Part shown: piece by piece, positions 30,988-40,213 of the stretch | How the letters are laid out: every line of letters begins with the position of its first letter | How positions within the stretch are numbered: position 1 is the first letter of the stretch | Source of the DNA: JAAZBA01 sp964461815 | GTDB taxonomy: Bacteria; Bacillota; Clostridia; Oscillospirales; QAMX01 | Direction: 5' to 3' | Length of the DNA: 48,091 nt | NCBI GenBank assembly: GCA_964461815.1 | Contig: CAYWVF010000022.1 | Location: 1 to 48,091, forward strand | Notes under the pieces: generated by a model | Seen by the model: the letters and a program-made list of their open reading frames with translations, nothing else | The model's database searches: none | What the model was told of the DNA's origin: nothing | Translations under genes and position numbers: made by a program

Positions 30988-33405
30988 TTATTCGTCGAGC
31001 TTTTTGATGAATTTCGATGCGGAATTTGCCATAAGACGCTTTGTACCGACCTTTTCGAAGTTGATGGTCAGCATCATGTCGCCACCCATGGGGTTCAGTG
31101 CCTCGACAACACCTGCACCGAATGCGGTATGCGATACCTTTTCGCCTATTCGGAATATATGTACGACATTTTGAGTGCTCGATGCAGCCTTCCATGCCAT
31201 TGGAGTGCCTGCCGATGCCGGCGGCTCGGGACGCTGACGGCGACTGCGGATCATAAGGTTCTGACGAGGTGTGTAATGTGAACCGTCCTCGGACTTTATC
31301 GGCTCGTATTTTGGCCTGTCGATGTATTCGTCGGGTATCTCGTTGACGAAGCGTGATATTTTATTGTAGCTCGTCTTACCGAAGATAGTTCTCGAGCGTG
31401 CACAGGTCATATGAAGTCTGCGCTCTGCACGTGTTATACCCACGTAGCAAAGTCTGCGCTCCTCCTCAAGCTGCTCCTGCTCGTCGAGACTGCGGTATGA
31501 CGGGAAGATACCCTCCTCCATGCCGCACATGAATACTACAGGGAACTCGAGTCCCTTTGCACTGTGCAGCGTCATCAGCACTACAGCATCAGCACCTGCG
31601 TCATACCTGTCGATATCGGTAAACAGTGCGACCTCCTCGAGGAAGCCCTCAAGTGACGGAGTGTCGTGAGTGCGGGTATATTCGATGATGTTTGATTTTA
31701 ATTCCTGTACGTTTTCAAGTCTGCCTATCGACTCGGCATCACCCTTTGCCTCAAGCATTGCAGCGTAGCCTGTACGGTCGAGAATGACGTCGTACAGCTC
31801 GTCGAGCGGCATCGTCTCGGCAAGCACACGGAGATCCTCAAGCATAGCCGCAAAGTTTTCCATGGCTGCAGCTGCACGGTCGAGCTCTGGGAACGTCTTT
31901 GCCGTGCGAAGCACCTCATATAAGGGCAGCCTGTTTTCCTCAGCAAGCATCGTAGCCGTCTCGACACGCATATCGCTTATCTTACGTGACGGAGTGTTGA
32001 TTATTCTTCTGATACGCAGCGCATCGAGATGGTTGGAGATGGCATGCATGTATGCGAGCATGTCACGGACCTCGGCACGGTCGAAGAAGCGAACGCCGCC
32101 GACGATCCTGTACGGTATGCCGTTGCGCTTGAATGCGTTTTCGACTGCGTTACTCTGTGCGTTGAGCCTGTAGAGCACTGCGAAGTCACGTGGAGTAAGT
32201 CCCTTTGAGTAGCCTCCGAGAATGGATGCTGCTATATACTGAGCCTCATCCTGCTCGTTCTGACCTCTGTAGAAGCCGATGATCTCACCCTCATCGTTTT
32301 CAGTCCAAAGAGTCTTGCCTTTTCTGGAGACGTTGTTTTCTATGACCTTATTTGCTGCATTGAGCACTGCCTTCGTTGAGCGGTAGTTCTGCTCAAGGCG
32401 TATCACCTTTGTATTTTTATACTGTGACTCGAACTTCATGATGTTCTCTATCGTAGCACCTCGGAAGCGGTATATGCTCTGATCGTCATCACCCACAACG
32501 CAGATGTTTTCATAGCCGCCGGAAAGCAGCTTTGTCAGCATATACTGTGCGTAGTTCGTATCCTGATATTCATCCACGAGCACGTACTTGAATTTCTTCT
32601 GATAGTATTCAAGTACCTCGGGGAATTTTTGCAGGAGAAGCACGGTATACATTATAATATCGTCGAAATCGAGTGCATTTGCATTTTTCAGACGCTGCTG
32701 ATATACCTCGTATATCTCCGCAGCCTTTTTCATGCGAAGATCGCTACTGTTTTCATAGGCGAAGCGGTTAGGCATTATGAGCTGATCCTTGGCACGGCTT
32801 ATAATATTTGCGACGGTGCGAGGCTGGAGCAGGGAGTCATCGACGTTGCGCTCACGGAGTATGACCTTGAGCAGATGAAGATGCTCGTCATCGTCATAGA
32901 CCGTAAAATTGCGCTCGAAGCCCAGCTTATCTATATCACGGCGCAGTATCCTCACACATGCGGAGTGGAATGTGGATGCCCATATCTCATTCGCGGCAGG
33001 GCCGAGTATACGCTCGAGACGTGTCTTCATTTCACTTGCCGCCTTATTCGTGAATGTGATCGCAAGCAGATTCCAAGCCGGTACGGGATCGACTGCACAC
33101 AGATATGTCTGACGTTCGTTGAGTCTTTCGCCTGAGCGAAGACATGCTTTCAGCTCACCCAGCTCTGCTTCTGTTGCAAAGTCGGGTGCTCTGCCGCACT
33201 CATATGCTCTGCCGAAGCGGATGAGAGCTGCTATTCTGTTTATAAGCACCGTGGTCTTGCCGCTGCCTGCACCTGCGAGGACAAGAAGAGGGCCCTCTGT
33301 TGTGAATACCGCTTCACGCTGACGGTCGTTGAGACGGGTAAATTCCCGCTCTATCAAGGCACGTCGGACTGCGCTGTATTCCATATCGAATCGTTCTCTA
33401 TCCAT
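30988..33405 (-). CDS. pcrA: ATP-dependent DNA helicase PcrA/UvrD
   Basis: An 805-residue superfamily 1A helicase with 3'-5' polarity expected, acting in DNA repair and rolling-circle replication. Motifs in order: LNDRQREAV (Q motif), LAGAGSGKTTVL (Walker A, K50), AITFTNKAASEMKTRL (Ia), VDEYQDTNYAQY (II), VVGDDDQSIYRFRGA (III), LEQNYRST (IV), LMTLHSAKGLEFPVVF (V) and YVGITRAERRLHM (VI). The C-terminal tail has the Tudor-like FRIGEKVSHTAFGAGVVEAL segment typical of PcrA, which contacts RNA polymerase. A 40-residue insertion after Walker A (ECGRAPDFATEAELGELKAC) is somewhat longer than usual. A promoter lies at 33446-33475. Confidence 0.96.
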   Translation of the reverse strand: MDRERFDMEYSAVRRALIEREFTRLNDRQREAVFTTEGPLLVLAGAGSGKTTVLINRIAALIRFGRAYECGRAPDFATEAELGELKACLRSGERLNERQTYLCAVDPVPAWNLLAITFTNKAASEMKTRLERILGPAANEIWASTFHSACVRILRRDIDKLGFERNFTVYDDDEHLHLLKVILRERNVDDSLLQPRTVANIISRAKDQLIMPNRFAYENSSDLRMKKAAEIYEVYQQRLKNANALDFDDIIMYTVLLLQKFPEVLEYYQKKFKYVLVDEYQDTNYAQYMLTKLLSGGYENICVVGDDDQSIYRFRGATIENIMKFESQYKNTKVIRLEQNYRSTKAVLNAANKVIENNVSRKGKTLWTENDEGEIIGFYRGQNEQDEAQYIAASILGGYSKGLTPRDFAVLYRLNAQSNAVENAFKRNGIPYRIVGGVRFFDRAEVRDMLAYMHAISNHLDALRIRRIINTPSRKISDMRVETATMLAEENRLPLYEVLRTAKTFPELDRAAAAMENFAAMLEDLRVLAETMPLDELYDVILDRTGYAAMLEAKGDAESIGRLENVQELKSNIIEYTRTHDTPSLEGFLEEVALFTDIDRYDAGADAVVLMTLHSAKGLEFPVVFMCGMEEGIFPSYRSLDEQEQLEEERRLCYVGITRAERRLHMTCARSRTIFGKTSYNKISRFVNEIPDEYIDRPKYEPIKSEDGSHYTPRQNLMIRSRRQRPEPPASAGTPMAWKAASSTQNVVHIFRIGEKVSHTAFGAGVVEALNPMGGDMMLTINFEKVGTKRLMANSASKFIKKLDE

Positions 33406-33445
33406 GGAGTCATCCTGCTTTTCTTATAATTTTATTTATACTATA

Positions 33446-33475
33446 ATTATACTATATCCGAGTCAAATTAGTCAA
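33446..33475 (-). promoter_or_regulatory. promoter of pcrA
   Basis: On the minus strand: TTGACT (33470-33475), 18 bases, then TATAAT (33446-33451). A second TTGACT lies at 33461-33466. The leader of about 35 bases ends in GCAGGATGA before the ATG. Confidence 0.6.
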
Positions 33476-33605
33476 TGGACAGTATGCCGAAGATGATGGG
33501 AGACGTGGTGTGCGTAGTTTAGATTAAATTTACTTAAAGTAATTGAAAAACAGAGGAATATCTGGTAAAATAAGAACTATCAATGCGAGGGAGCGTGACG
33601 ATATC

Positions 33606-34343
33606 ATGCGACATGAGATACTTTCTGTAGGCTTTGACAGTGTGACGATGGACGAGGCTGCGGAGAAAGCCTTTGAATTATCGAAAAGCGGCAAGGGTCA
33701 TTATATAGTTACGCCTAATTCGGAGATAGTTTACGAATGCCGTAGGAACGAAAGCCTTCGACATGCGGTGCGAGGTGCGGACATGGTAGTGCCCGACGGT
33801 ATCGGAGTCGTGTATGCGGCAAGGATACTGGGCTGCCCTGTAAAGCAGAAGGTCGCAGGAGTAGAGCTTGGTGAAAGGCTCATTGCAAGGACTGCGGAGA
33901 CGGGCGGCAGTGTATATCTGCTGGGTGCGAAGCCTGGAGTAGCACAGGAGGCTGCAAGAAGGCTTTGCGAGAAATACAGCGGACTGAATATTGTAGGTAC
34001 GCATGACGGTTACTTTAAGGATGACAGCGAGGTCATATCGGATATCAACGATAAGTCGCCCGATGTACTGCTCGTGTGTCTCGGTGTGCCGAAGCAGGAG
34101 CTGTGGATGAGTGAAAACCGTGACAAGCTCAAGGTCGGAGTAATGCTCGGACTGGGCGGCTCACTCGATATTTACGCAGGAGCGACAAAACGTGCGCCCG
34201 ATATATTTATAAAGCTCGGACTTGAATGGTTTTACAGACTTTGTAAGGAACCGTGGAGATTCAAAAGAATGCTGAGATTACCGCTGTTTTTGCTTACGGC
34301 AGTCAAGGCACGTATTTTCGGAGATGAATTTGATGCAAAATAA
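33606..34343 (+). CDS. WecG/TagA/CpsF family glycosyltransferase
   Basis: A 245-residue GT26 enzyme. It starts MRHEILSVGFDSVTMDEAAE and carries the substrate-binding VTPNSEIVYECRRN, the conserved Asp in VVPDGIGVVYAARILG, and VCLGVPKQELWMSENRDKLK. GT26 enzymes such as TagA add N-acetylmannosamine to undecaprenyl-linked GlcNAc in wall teichoic acid or related glycopolymer synthesis, on the inner face of the membrane. ATG 33606 matches the family start; the frame is open upstream to 33543 but lacks family sequence. GAGGGAG lies 13 bases before the ATG. First gene of an eight-gene operon; it overlaps tmk. Confidence 0.9.
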   Translation: MRHEILSVGFDSVTMDEAAEKAFELSKSGKGHYIVTPNSEIVYECRRNESLRHAVRGADMVVPDGIGVVYAARILGCPVKQKVAGVELGERLIARTAETGGSVYLLGAKPGVAQEAARRLCEKYSGLNIVGTHDGYFKDDSEVISDINDKSPDVLLVCLGVPKQELWMSENRDKLKVGVMLGLGGSLDIYAGATKRAPDIFIKLGLEWFYRLCKEPWRFKRMLRLPLFLLTAVKARIFGDEFDAK

Positions 34344-34998
34344 AGGTAAATTGATCGTAATAGAGGGGTCGGACGGCTCGGGAAAAACGACTCAGCTCGG
34401 TATGCTCTGCGATTTTCTCGCAAAAATGGATATGCCGTATCGTAAGCTTGAGTTCCCATGCTACAGTGAGCCGACATCGGCACTGGTACGGATGTACCTT
34501 GCAGGACAGTTTGGAGAACATGCTGACAATGTAAATGCATATGCGGCATCGTCCTTTTATGCGGTAGACAGAGTAGGCTCATATCTTGCGGACTGGAAAA
34601 AGGACTATGACGCAGGCAAGATACTTGTTTCCGGCAGATACACAACGTCGAATGTGATACACCAGGGAGCTAAGATGCTGCCGTCTCAGCGTGATGAATA
34701 TTTCAAATGGCTCTATGAGTATGAATACGAGCTTCTCGGAATACCGAAGCCCGATGCGGTGCTGTTCCTCGACCTGCCGCCGCAGCTTGCGATAGCAAAT
34801 ATCAGGTCACGAGGCGAGAAGACGGATATCCATGAGAAGGATGCGAGCTATCTCGAACGCTGCTACGAATGTGCATCCTACGCCGCCGATAAGCTCGGAT
34901 GGCTGAGGATTGACTGCACACAGGACGGTGCTATGCTCAGTATCGAGCAGATACATGATGTAATAAAGAGAGAATTATTCTATTCGGATATTCTGTAA
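34333..34998 (+). CDS. tmk: thymidylate kinase (dTMP kinase)
   Basis: A 221-residue P-loop kinase that phosphorylates dTMP to dTDP. It has VIEGSDGSGKTTQLGML (Walker A, K18) and the DRVGSY element in the substrate pocket. The lid region reads RSRGEKTDIHEKDASYLERC. It is slightly divergent from Bacillus Tmk and could be the second, thymidylate kinase-like type seen in Clostridia. ATG 34333 is preferred over 34324 because GGAG ends 9 bases before it; both lie inside the end of the preceding gene. The DJ-1 gene follows after 12 bases. Confidence 0.88.
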   Translation: MQNKGKLIVIEGSDGSGKTTQLGMLCDFLAKMDMPYRKLEFPCYSEPTSALVRMYLAGQFGEHADNVNAYAASSFYAVDRVGSYLADWKKDYDAGKILVSGRYTTSNVIHQGAKMLPSQRDEYFKWLYEYEYELLGIPKPDAVLFLDLPPQLAIANIRSRGEKTDIHEKDASYLERCYECASYAADKLGWLRIDCTQDGAMLSIEQIHDVIKRELFYSDIL

Positions 34999-35010
34999 AA
35001 AGGAGAGAGC

Positions 35011-35574
35011 ATGATGGTATATATCTTTTTGGCTACAGGCTTTGAGGAAATGGAAGCACTTATCACAGCTGACATGCTGCGACGTGCCGGGGTAGAGGTA
35101 AAGCTCTGCGGAGTGACGGGAGAATACGTCACAGGCGCACACGGCATAACGGTAAAGACAGACATCGGGATCGACGAGGCTGACAGCGCTGTCGATATGA
35201 TGATACTCCCCGGCGGACTTCCCGGCGTAGATAATTTGTGGGCATGTGACAGATTGCGCTCACTTATAGAAGAGCAGTATAATGCAGGCAGATACGTAGC
35301 TGCGATATGTGCAGCTCCGTCTATCCTCGGCAGACTCGGTATATTGAACGGTAAGCGTGCTATCTGCTATCCCGGCTTTGAGGATAAGCTGAGCGGTGCG
35401 AGAGTGGAGACTGATGCCATAGTTTCTACGGACGGCAATGTTATCACATCAAAGGCAGCCGGCACGACGTTCGATTTTGCACATAAGCTGACAGAGCTGC
35501 TTGTGGGGATCAAGGTTGCGGATAAGGTGCGTGACGGTGTATTCTACAGATCGGGAGAAAAGCATCTTGACTGA
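35011..35574 (+). CDS. DJ-1/PfpI family protein
   Basis: A 187-residue DJ-1-type protein (YajL/ThiJ-like). MVYIFLATGFEEMEALITAD opens the flavodoxin-like fold. MMILPGGLPGVDNL follows, and then the nucleophile elbow AAICAAPSILG with C100. Proposed activities of the family are chaperone, glyoxalase-like or protein/nucleotide deglycation; which applies is not settled. AAAGGAG precedes two adjacent ATG codons, and either may be used. Its end overlaps the start of the next gene by 8 bases (TTGACTGA). Confidence 0.88.
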   Translation: MMVYIFLATGFEEMEALITADMLRRAGVEVKLCGVTGEYVTGAHGITVKTDIGIDEADSAVDMMILPGGLPGVDNLWACDRLRSLIEEQYNAGRYVAAICAAPSILGRLGILNGKRAICYPGFEDKLSGARVETDAIVSTDGNVITSKAAGTTFDFAHKLTELLVGIKVADKVRDGVFYRSGEKHLD

Positions 35575-36124
35575 TCCTAAAAGGGAGCTGCGTAAAAGGC
35601 TCATAGCAAAGCGTGATATGCTGAAGCCGGATGGCGACTTCGAGCGTATCATATGCGAATGCGTAAGGAGCATAGAGCAGTATAAAAATTCGAAGAAGAT
35701 ATTTGTGTATATATCCGTAAAAAGCGAAGCGCCTACGTATATGCTGCTAAGGCAGCTGCTTGAGGACGAAAAAGAGGTCTACGTGCCCAGATGCTACGCA
35801 AGGGGCATGATGGATGCGGTAAGGCTCATCGGTATGGATAAAATGACGATAGGCAGATACGATATACCGACCTCGGACAGTGATGAGACAGCCGAGCCGG
35901 AGGAGCTGGATATAGTGCTCGTACCGGGAGTGGCATTCGGTGAGCACGGCGAGAGAATGGGCTATGGCGGCGGATATTACGACAGATTCCTGAAAAAAGC
36001 GAAAAATGCGCTGAAGATCGGACTTTGCAGAAGAGAAATGATAGAAAAAGAGCTGATCTGCGAGTCTCACGATGAAAAAATAGATATACTTATAACGGAA
36101 AAGGGGTTTTATAGTTGGAACTGA
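35567..36124 (+). CDS. 5-formyltetrahydrofolate cyclo-ligase
   Basis: A 185-residue enzyme of folate metabolism that converts 5-formyl-THF to 5,10-methenyl-THF with ATP. It shows DPKRELRKRLIAKRDML, the ATP-binding VPGVAFGEHGERMGYGGGYY motif, and DRFL. A TTG start at 35567 is chosen: GGGAG stands 9-13 bases upstream, and the DPK..LR sequence typical of the family begins right after it. The open frame further upstream lies inside the DJ-1 gene. The end overlaps the CPBP gene start by 10 bases. Confidence 0.88.
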   Translation: MTDPKRELRKRLIAKRDMLKPDGDFERIICECVRSIEQYKNSKKIFVYISVKSEAPTYMLLRQLLEDEKEVYVPRCYARGMMDAVRLIGMDKMTIGRYDIPTSDSDETAEPEELDIVLVPGVAFGEHGERMGYGGGYYDRFLKKAKNALKIGLCRREMIEKELICESHDEKIDILITEKGFYSWN

Positions 36125-37029
36125 AGCCCTCTGCACTTGCAAGCTGGACTTTTTTTGCCGTACTGCTATTTTTGTCGGCATTCTATATGATAGCCGGGAA
36201 TACGATGAGCACCATGACGGGCTTAGCTCCGTATGGTATGCTTGCGGCGAGTGAAGCTGTTGCATTCGGAGCACCGATGCTGTTTCTCACTCGCTACAGA
36301 CCGCTGCACGGGCTTGCGAATATGAGACTGAAAAGAATAAAGAAGCACTATGTGCCGTTTACACTGAGTTCCTCTGCGGCAATAATATTTTTGTCCTTTA
36401 CATTAAATTATGTATCGGCATATCTTATCGGCAGCGGACGTGATGCAGGTATACAGACACTCTATCCGGTGTCGTCGGGAAGCACCTCCGCACAGCTTAT
36501 TGCAGCTGTCGCAGCGGTAGCGATCATTCCGGCACTGCTTGAGGAGCTGCTGATACGAGGTGTGCTCTATTCGTTTTACGAGAAGAGGGGAGCATTGACT
36601 GCGATACTCGTAACGTCGGTATCCTTTGCCATGCTGCACACATATCCCGAGGCGCTTCTTGCGGCACTTTTCGCAGGACTCGGATATGCATATATGCTCC
36701 ATGTCACAGGCTCGGTGTGGCCGGGAGTGATAGCGCATTTGCTCAATAACCTGTATTCGATGCTCATATCATGGCTTGCCGCAAATTACGCATTCAATCT
36801 GTATTGGGATTATTTCCTTGCGGCAAATATAGTGCTGTTCTTTGTATTTTTGTACATCGCACTCGGCTGCCTTGCGGAGCTGATGCGTGACAACGCAGTG
36901 CCGCAGATGACTGTAGGCAGAAACGGCTTCAAGCGCAGTATAGTAGGTGCGGTAAATTCGCCCGGATATATTTTATTTGCATCGGTATTTTTACTGCGTA
37001 TGGCATTAATAGTATTTTTGGGAATATAA
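36115..37029 (+). CDS. CPBP family intramembrane metalloprotease
   Basis: A 304-residue membrane protein with about seven to eight helices. The CPBP (Abi/CAAX protease-like) motifs are LLEELLIRGVLYSFYEKRG (EExxxR), FAMLHTYPEALLAALFAG, and WPGVIAHLLNNLYSML (HxxxN). Family members cleave within the membrane; in Firmicutes some process peptides or give self-immunity to bacteriocins. No bacteriocin gene is visible here, and the neighbours are housekeeping genes. Start TTG at 36115 with AAGGGG 9 bases before it, inside the end of the preceding gene. Confidence 0.87.
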   Translation: MELKPSALASWTFFAVLLFLSAFYMIAGNTMSTMTGLAPYGMLAASEAVAFGAPMLFLTRYRPLHGLANMRLKRIKKHYVPFTLSSSAAIIFLSFTLNYVSAYLIGSGRDAGIQTLYPVSSGSTSAQLIAAVAAVAIIPALLEELLIRGVLYSFYEKRGALTAILVTSVSFAMLHTYPEALLAALFAGLGYAYMLHVTGSVWPGVIAHLLNNLYSMLISWLAANYAFNLYWDYFLAANIVLFFVFLYIALGCLAELMRDNAVPQMTVGRNGFKRSIVGAVNSPGYILFASVFLLRMALIVFLGI

Positions 37030-37049
37030 ATGATTTTGGAGTAAAAGCT

Positions 37050-38147
37050 ATGGATAATAATGAAAATGTAAACCGTCCGCGCAGAAGAAAAAAGCGCAGG
37101 ATGTATTCGGGAGGTCACGGTTGTCTTGTGAGCATGATGTACCTCGCCTTTATATTGGGCGTATCCATGTTCCTTGCCGGACTTGCCGTTAAATGGTGCA
37201 ATGACGTGTTCGCATTCGTCAAGCCCGACAGAGCCGCAGTGGTCGAGGTCACGGAGACGATGACGGGTGAGGAGGTAGCGGATGCACTTAAGGAAGCGGG
37301 AGTTATAGAATACTCCAAGCTTTACGAGCTGTATGCTAAGTTCTCAAAGGCAGACCAGAGATATAAGCCCGGTAAATACGAGCTGAATGCAAATCTCGAC
37401 TACCCTGCCATAGCACGTACACTGCGCTCGACTGCAACTCAGTCACGAGAGACAGTATGGGTAACGATCCCCGAGGGCTACACGACAGCTCAGATCGTAG
37501 ATGCACTCGTGGAAAAGGGCGTTGCAAGCAAGGCAAAGCTCATGGATGTGATAAGCAATTACGATTTCAGCCATACCTTTACAAAGGAGCTTGAAAAGGG
37601 TGAGGCAAGGCTCGAGGGCTATCTGTTCCCCGATACGTATGAGTTCTATGTCAATGATAATGCAGCTGACGTAATAGCCAAGTTCCTCGATAACTTTAAA
37701 AAGCAGTACTCCTCCGACCTTATCTCAAGGACTGAGGATATAGGAATGACGATAGATGAAGTTATAAAGATAGCATCACTTGTCGAGCGTGAGGCGAAGC
37801 TTGACGATGAGCGTGCGGTGATAGCATCGGTAATACTGAACAGACTCGCAGATCCGGCAAATTATCCGTACTTGCAGATCGACGCATCACTGCAATATCT
37901 GACAGGTGAGGTGCCGACTGCCGACGATAAGAATATCGACAGCCCATATAACACATATATGTACCCCGGTCTGCCGCCGACGGCTATCTCGAATCCTGGT
38001 ATCGACTCGATCGCAGCGGTGCTGTATTCTGCCGAGACAGACTACTATTACTACGTTGCACGTAAGGACGGAAGTCATATCTTCTCACGCACACTGAACG
38101 AGCATAACAATGCCATAGCAAAGGTCGCAGCGGAGGCAGAGGAATGA
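37050..38147 (+). CDS. mltG: endolytic murein transglycosylase MltG
   Basis: A 365-residue bitopic membrane protein. A basic N-terminus (PRRRKKRR) precedes one membrane helix (about 27-48), then a LysM-like region and the YceG catalytic domain. The active-site helix is IKIASLVEREAKLDDERAVI (E246/E248 region) followed by ASVILNRL. The other signature is DSPYNTYMYPGLPPTAISNP. MltG cuts nascent glycan strands at the membrane and sets their length, working with the elongasome. Its stop overlaps the next start (ATGA). Confidence 0.94.
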   Translation: MDNNENVNRPRRRKKRRMYSGGHGCLVSMMYLAFILGVSMFLAGLAVKWCNDVFAFVKPDRAAVVEVTETMTGEEVADALKEAGVIEYSKLYELYAKFSKADQRYKPGKYELNANLDYPAIARTLRSTATQSRETVWVTIPEGYTTAQIVDALVEKGVASKAKLMDVISNYDFSHTFTKELEKGEARLEGYLFPDTYEFYVNDNAADVIAKFLDNFKKQYSSDLISRTEDIGMTIDEVIKIASLVEREAKLDDERAVIASVILNRLADPANYPYLQIDASLQYLTGEVPTADDKNIDSPYNTYMYPGLPPTAISNPGIDSIAAVLYSAETDYYYYVARKDGSHIFSRTLNEHNNAIAKVAAEAEE

Positions 38148-39364
38148 GAAGTAATATAGAGATATTGTCGCCTGCCGGAGACATGGAGAAGCTGACATAT
38201 GCGATAGAGTACGGAGCGGATGCAGTCTATCTGGCAGGACGTATGTACGGTATGCGCGCAGCATCGGGAAACTTCGATGAGGATGAGCTGAAAAAAGCGG
38301 TGGAGTATGCCCATGAGCGAAACGTAAAGGTATATGTCACCTGTAATACTATCGTTCACTGTGATGAGCTTTCGGGACTGCCCGAATACCTCAAATACCT
38401 TGAGAGCATCGGAGTCGATGCGGTAATAATCGCCGATCTCGGTGTGTTTCGCATGATAAAAAAATACGCACCGTCGCTTGAGGTGCATATAAGCACGCAG
38501 ACGAGCATAACGAACTACGAGTCTGCGATGATGTGGTATGAGCTTGGAGCAAAGAGAGTAGTGCTTGCACGTGAGCTGACTCTTGATGAGATAAGAACGA
38601 TACGTGAAAGGACTCCGAGTGAGCTTGAGCTTGAGGTGTTCGTCCACGGTGCGATGTGCATTTCATATTCGGGCCGCTGTCTGTTGTCGAACTACCTGAC
38701 GGGTCGTGATGCCAACCGAGGTGAGTGTGCAGGTGCATGTCGATGGTCGTACAATCTCATGGAGGAAAAGCGCCCCGGTCAGTATATGCCTGTAGTCGAG
38801 GATGACAGAGGTACGTATATCTTCAACTCACGTGATATGTGTATGATCGAGCATATACCCGAGCTTGTAAAGGCAGGAGTAACGAGCCTCAAGATAGAGG
38901 GACGTGTAAAGACTGCGTATTATGCAGCTGTTGTGACGAGCGCATACAGACGTGCGCTTGACTCGTACCTTGCATCGGATGGTGACTGGGTTTGTCCACC
39001 GGAGCTTAAGGATGAGGTCGGAAAGGTCAGCCACAGAGAATATTTCCCCGGCTTTTATCTGGGAAAGACTGCTAAAAGCGAGTATTACCCCGACTCGAAG
39101 TATATAAGGGAGTGGAATGTGTCGGCTGTAGTCGAGTCGTGCGACGAGGACGGCAATGCAGTCATGACACAGCGCAACAGATTCTGCACAGGTGACGAGG
39201 TCGAGCTTCTGACACCGGACGGAGCTGTTGTGAGCTTCACTGTAGGAGAAATGAAAAATGACAAGGACGAGATCGTCACTGCCGCACCGCATCCGAATAT
39301 GACGGTGCTGACAAGGCTGCCGATCCACGCAAAAAAATATTCCATATTGAGAAAAAAGGTCTAA
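38144..39364 (+). CDS. U32 family peptidase, TrhP/YrrN-like
   Basis: A 406-residue U32 protein. It begins IEILSPAGDMEKLTYAIEYG (TIM-barrel half). The family signature, with clustered cysteines, is EVFVHGAMCISYSGRCLLSN followed by GRDANRGECAGACRWSYNL; these could bind an iron-sulfur cluster. A C-terminal beta domain covers about 310-406. In Bacillus and E. coli, homologues (YrrN/YrrO, YegQ) are needed for 5-hydroxyuridine formation at tRNA position 34 (TrhP), and a peptidase activity is doubtful. Here a single long protein is present, with no second U32 gene adjacent. Confidence 0.9.
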   Translation: MRSNIEILSPAGDMEKLTYAIEYGADAVYLAGRMYGMRAASGNFDEDELKKAVEYAHERNVKVYVTCNTIVHCDELSGLPEYLKYLESIGVDAVIIADLGVFRMIKKYAPSLEVHISTQTSITNYESAMMWYELGAKRVVLARELTLDEIRTIRERTPSELELEVFVHGAMCISYSGRCLLSNYLTGRDANRGECAGACRWSYNLMEEKRPGQYMPVVEDDRGTYIFNSRDMCMIEHIPELVKAGVTSLKIEGRVKTAYYAAVVTSAYRRALDSYLASDGDWVCPPELKDEVGKVSHREYFPGFYLGKTAKSEYYPDSKYIREWNVSAVVESCDEDGNAVMTQRNRFCTGDEVELLTPDGAVVSFTVGEMKNDKDEIVTAAPHPNMTVLTRLPIHAKKYSILRKKV

Positions 39365-39370
39365 TCATAG

Positions 39371-40213
39371 GTGTTTAAGCGATTTATTATGACAATATTT
39401 ACTACCATTATCGTAGTCCTGCTGCTGGTGGCACTCGGGTATGCATACATGAGATATGTCGAGCCGTCGATCATCACGGTCACACATCACGAGATCGTAT
39501 CAGACTATGTTTCCGACGGTACACATGGACTGAAAATAGCGCAGTTCAATGATACGCATGTCGGCTTTTCGTATGATCTTGACGATATGCGGCGTGTAGC
39601 GGAGAAGATAAATAATGAAGATTGCGATATCGTGGTATTTGCAGGTGATCTGTTTGACAATTATGTGAAAAGCAGTGAGCTGGGCGATGAGCTGTCGGAG
39701 ATACTCGGAGGTATGAAGGCACGAGTCGGAAAGTTTGCGGTACTCGGCAACCATGACTACGGTGCAAACTCCGTAAATAATGTCAAGAGGATATTGACGG
39801 ACGGCGGCTTTACCGTGCTCGTGAATGAATCTGTACGGCTGCCGCAGCTGTCGCTGTGTATAACGGGCATTGATGATTCTCTGATCGGCTACGGTAATAC
39901 AAGGATACTGGGAACGCTTGAAGAAAGTGACTTCAATATCGTTTTGTGCCATGAGCCGGATATCTTCGATGAATGCACCGAGACGTATGTCGATCTGATG
40001 CTCTCGGGTCACACGCACGGAGGTCAGGTGAAGATACCGTTTATAGGTGCGGTAATGCTGCCGAGGATGGGACAGATCTATGATGAGGGCTTGTACGCTG
40101 CCGATAACGCTCGCAGCTCACAGCTCTACGTAAACAGAGGACTCGGTACGACAAAAATGCCGTTGAGGTTCATGTCCGTGCCGGAGATCACTGTGCTTGA
40201 ATTGAAAAAATGA
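39371..40213 (+). CDS. membrane-anchored metallophosphoesterase
   Basis: A 280-residue calcineurin-like phosphoesterase with one N-terminal membrane helix (about 8-28). All dinuclear-metal motifs are present: FNDTHVGFS, FAGDLFDNY, GNHDYGANS, LCHEP and SGHTHGGQVKIP. It resembles YkuE/YpbG-type enzymes that act at the membrane on phosphodiesters or lipid substrates. GTG at 39371 is chosen over ATG 39389 because it adds the basic residues MFKR before the helix. AAAAGG lies 11 bases upstream. Last gene of the operon, closed by the terminator at 40221. Confidence 0.87.
   Translation: MFKRFIMTIFTTIIVVLLLVALGYAYMRYVEPSIITVTHHEIVSDYVSDGTHGLKIAQFNDTHVGFSYDLDDMRRVAEKINNEDCDIVVFAGDLFDNYVKSSELGDELSEILGGMKARVGKFAVLGNHDYGANSVNNVKRILTDGGFTVLVNESVRLPQLSLCITGIDDSLIGYGNTRILGTLEESDFNIVLCHEPDIFDECTETYVDLMLSGHTHGGQVKIPFIGAVMLPRMGQIYDEGLYAADNARSSQLYVNRGLGTTKMPLRFMSVPEITVLELKK

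Noticed and set aside
36115..37029. Bacteriocin immunity system based on the CPBP gene
   Set aside because: No precursor peptide, ABC exporter or modification gene nearby; the neighbours are housekeeping genes.
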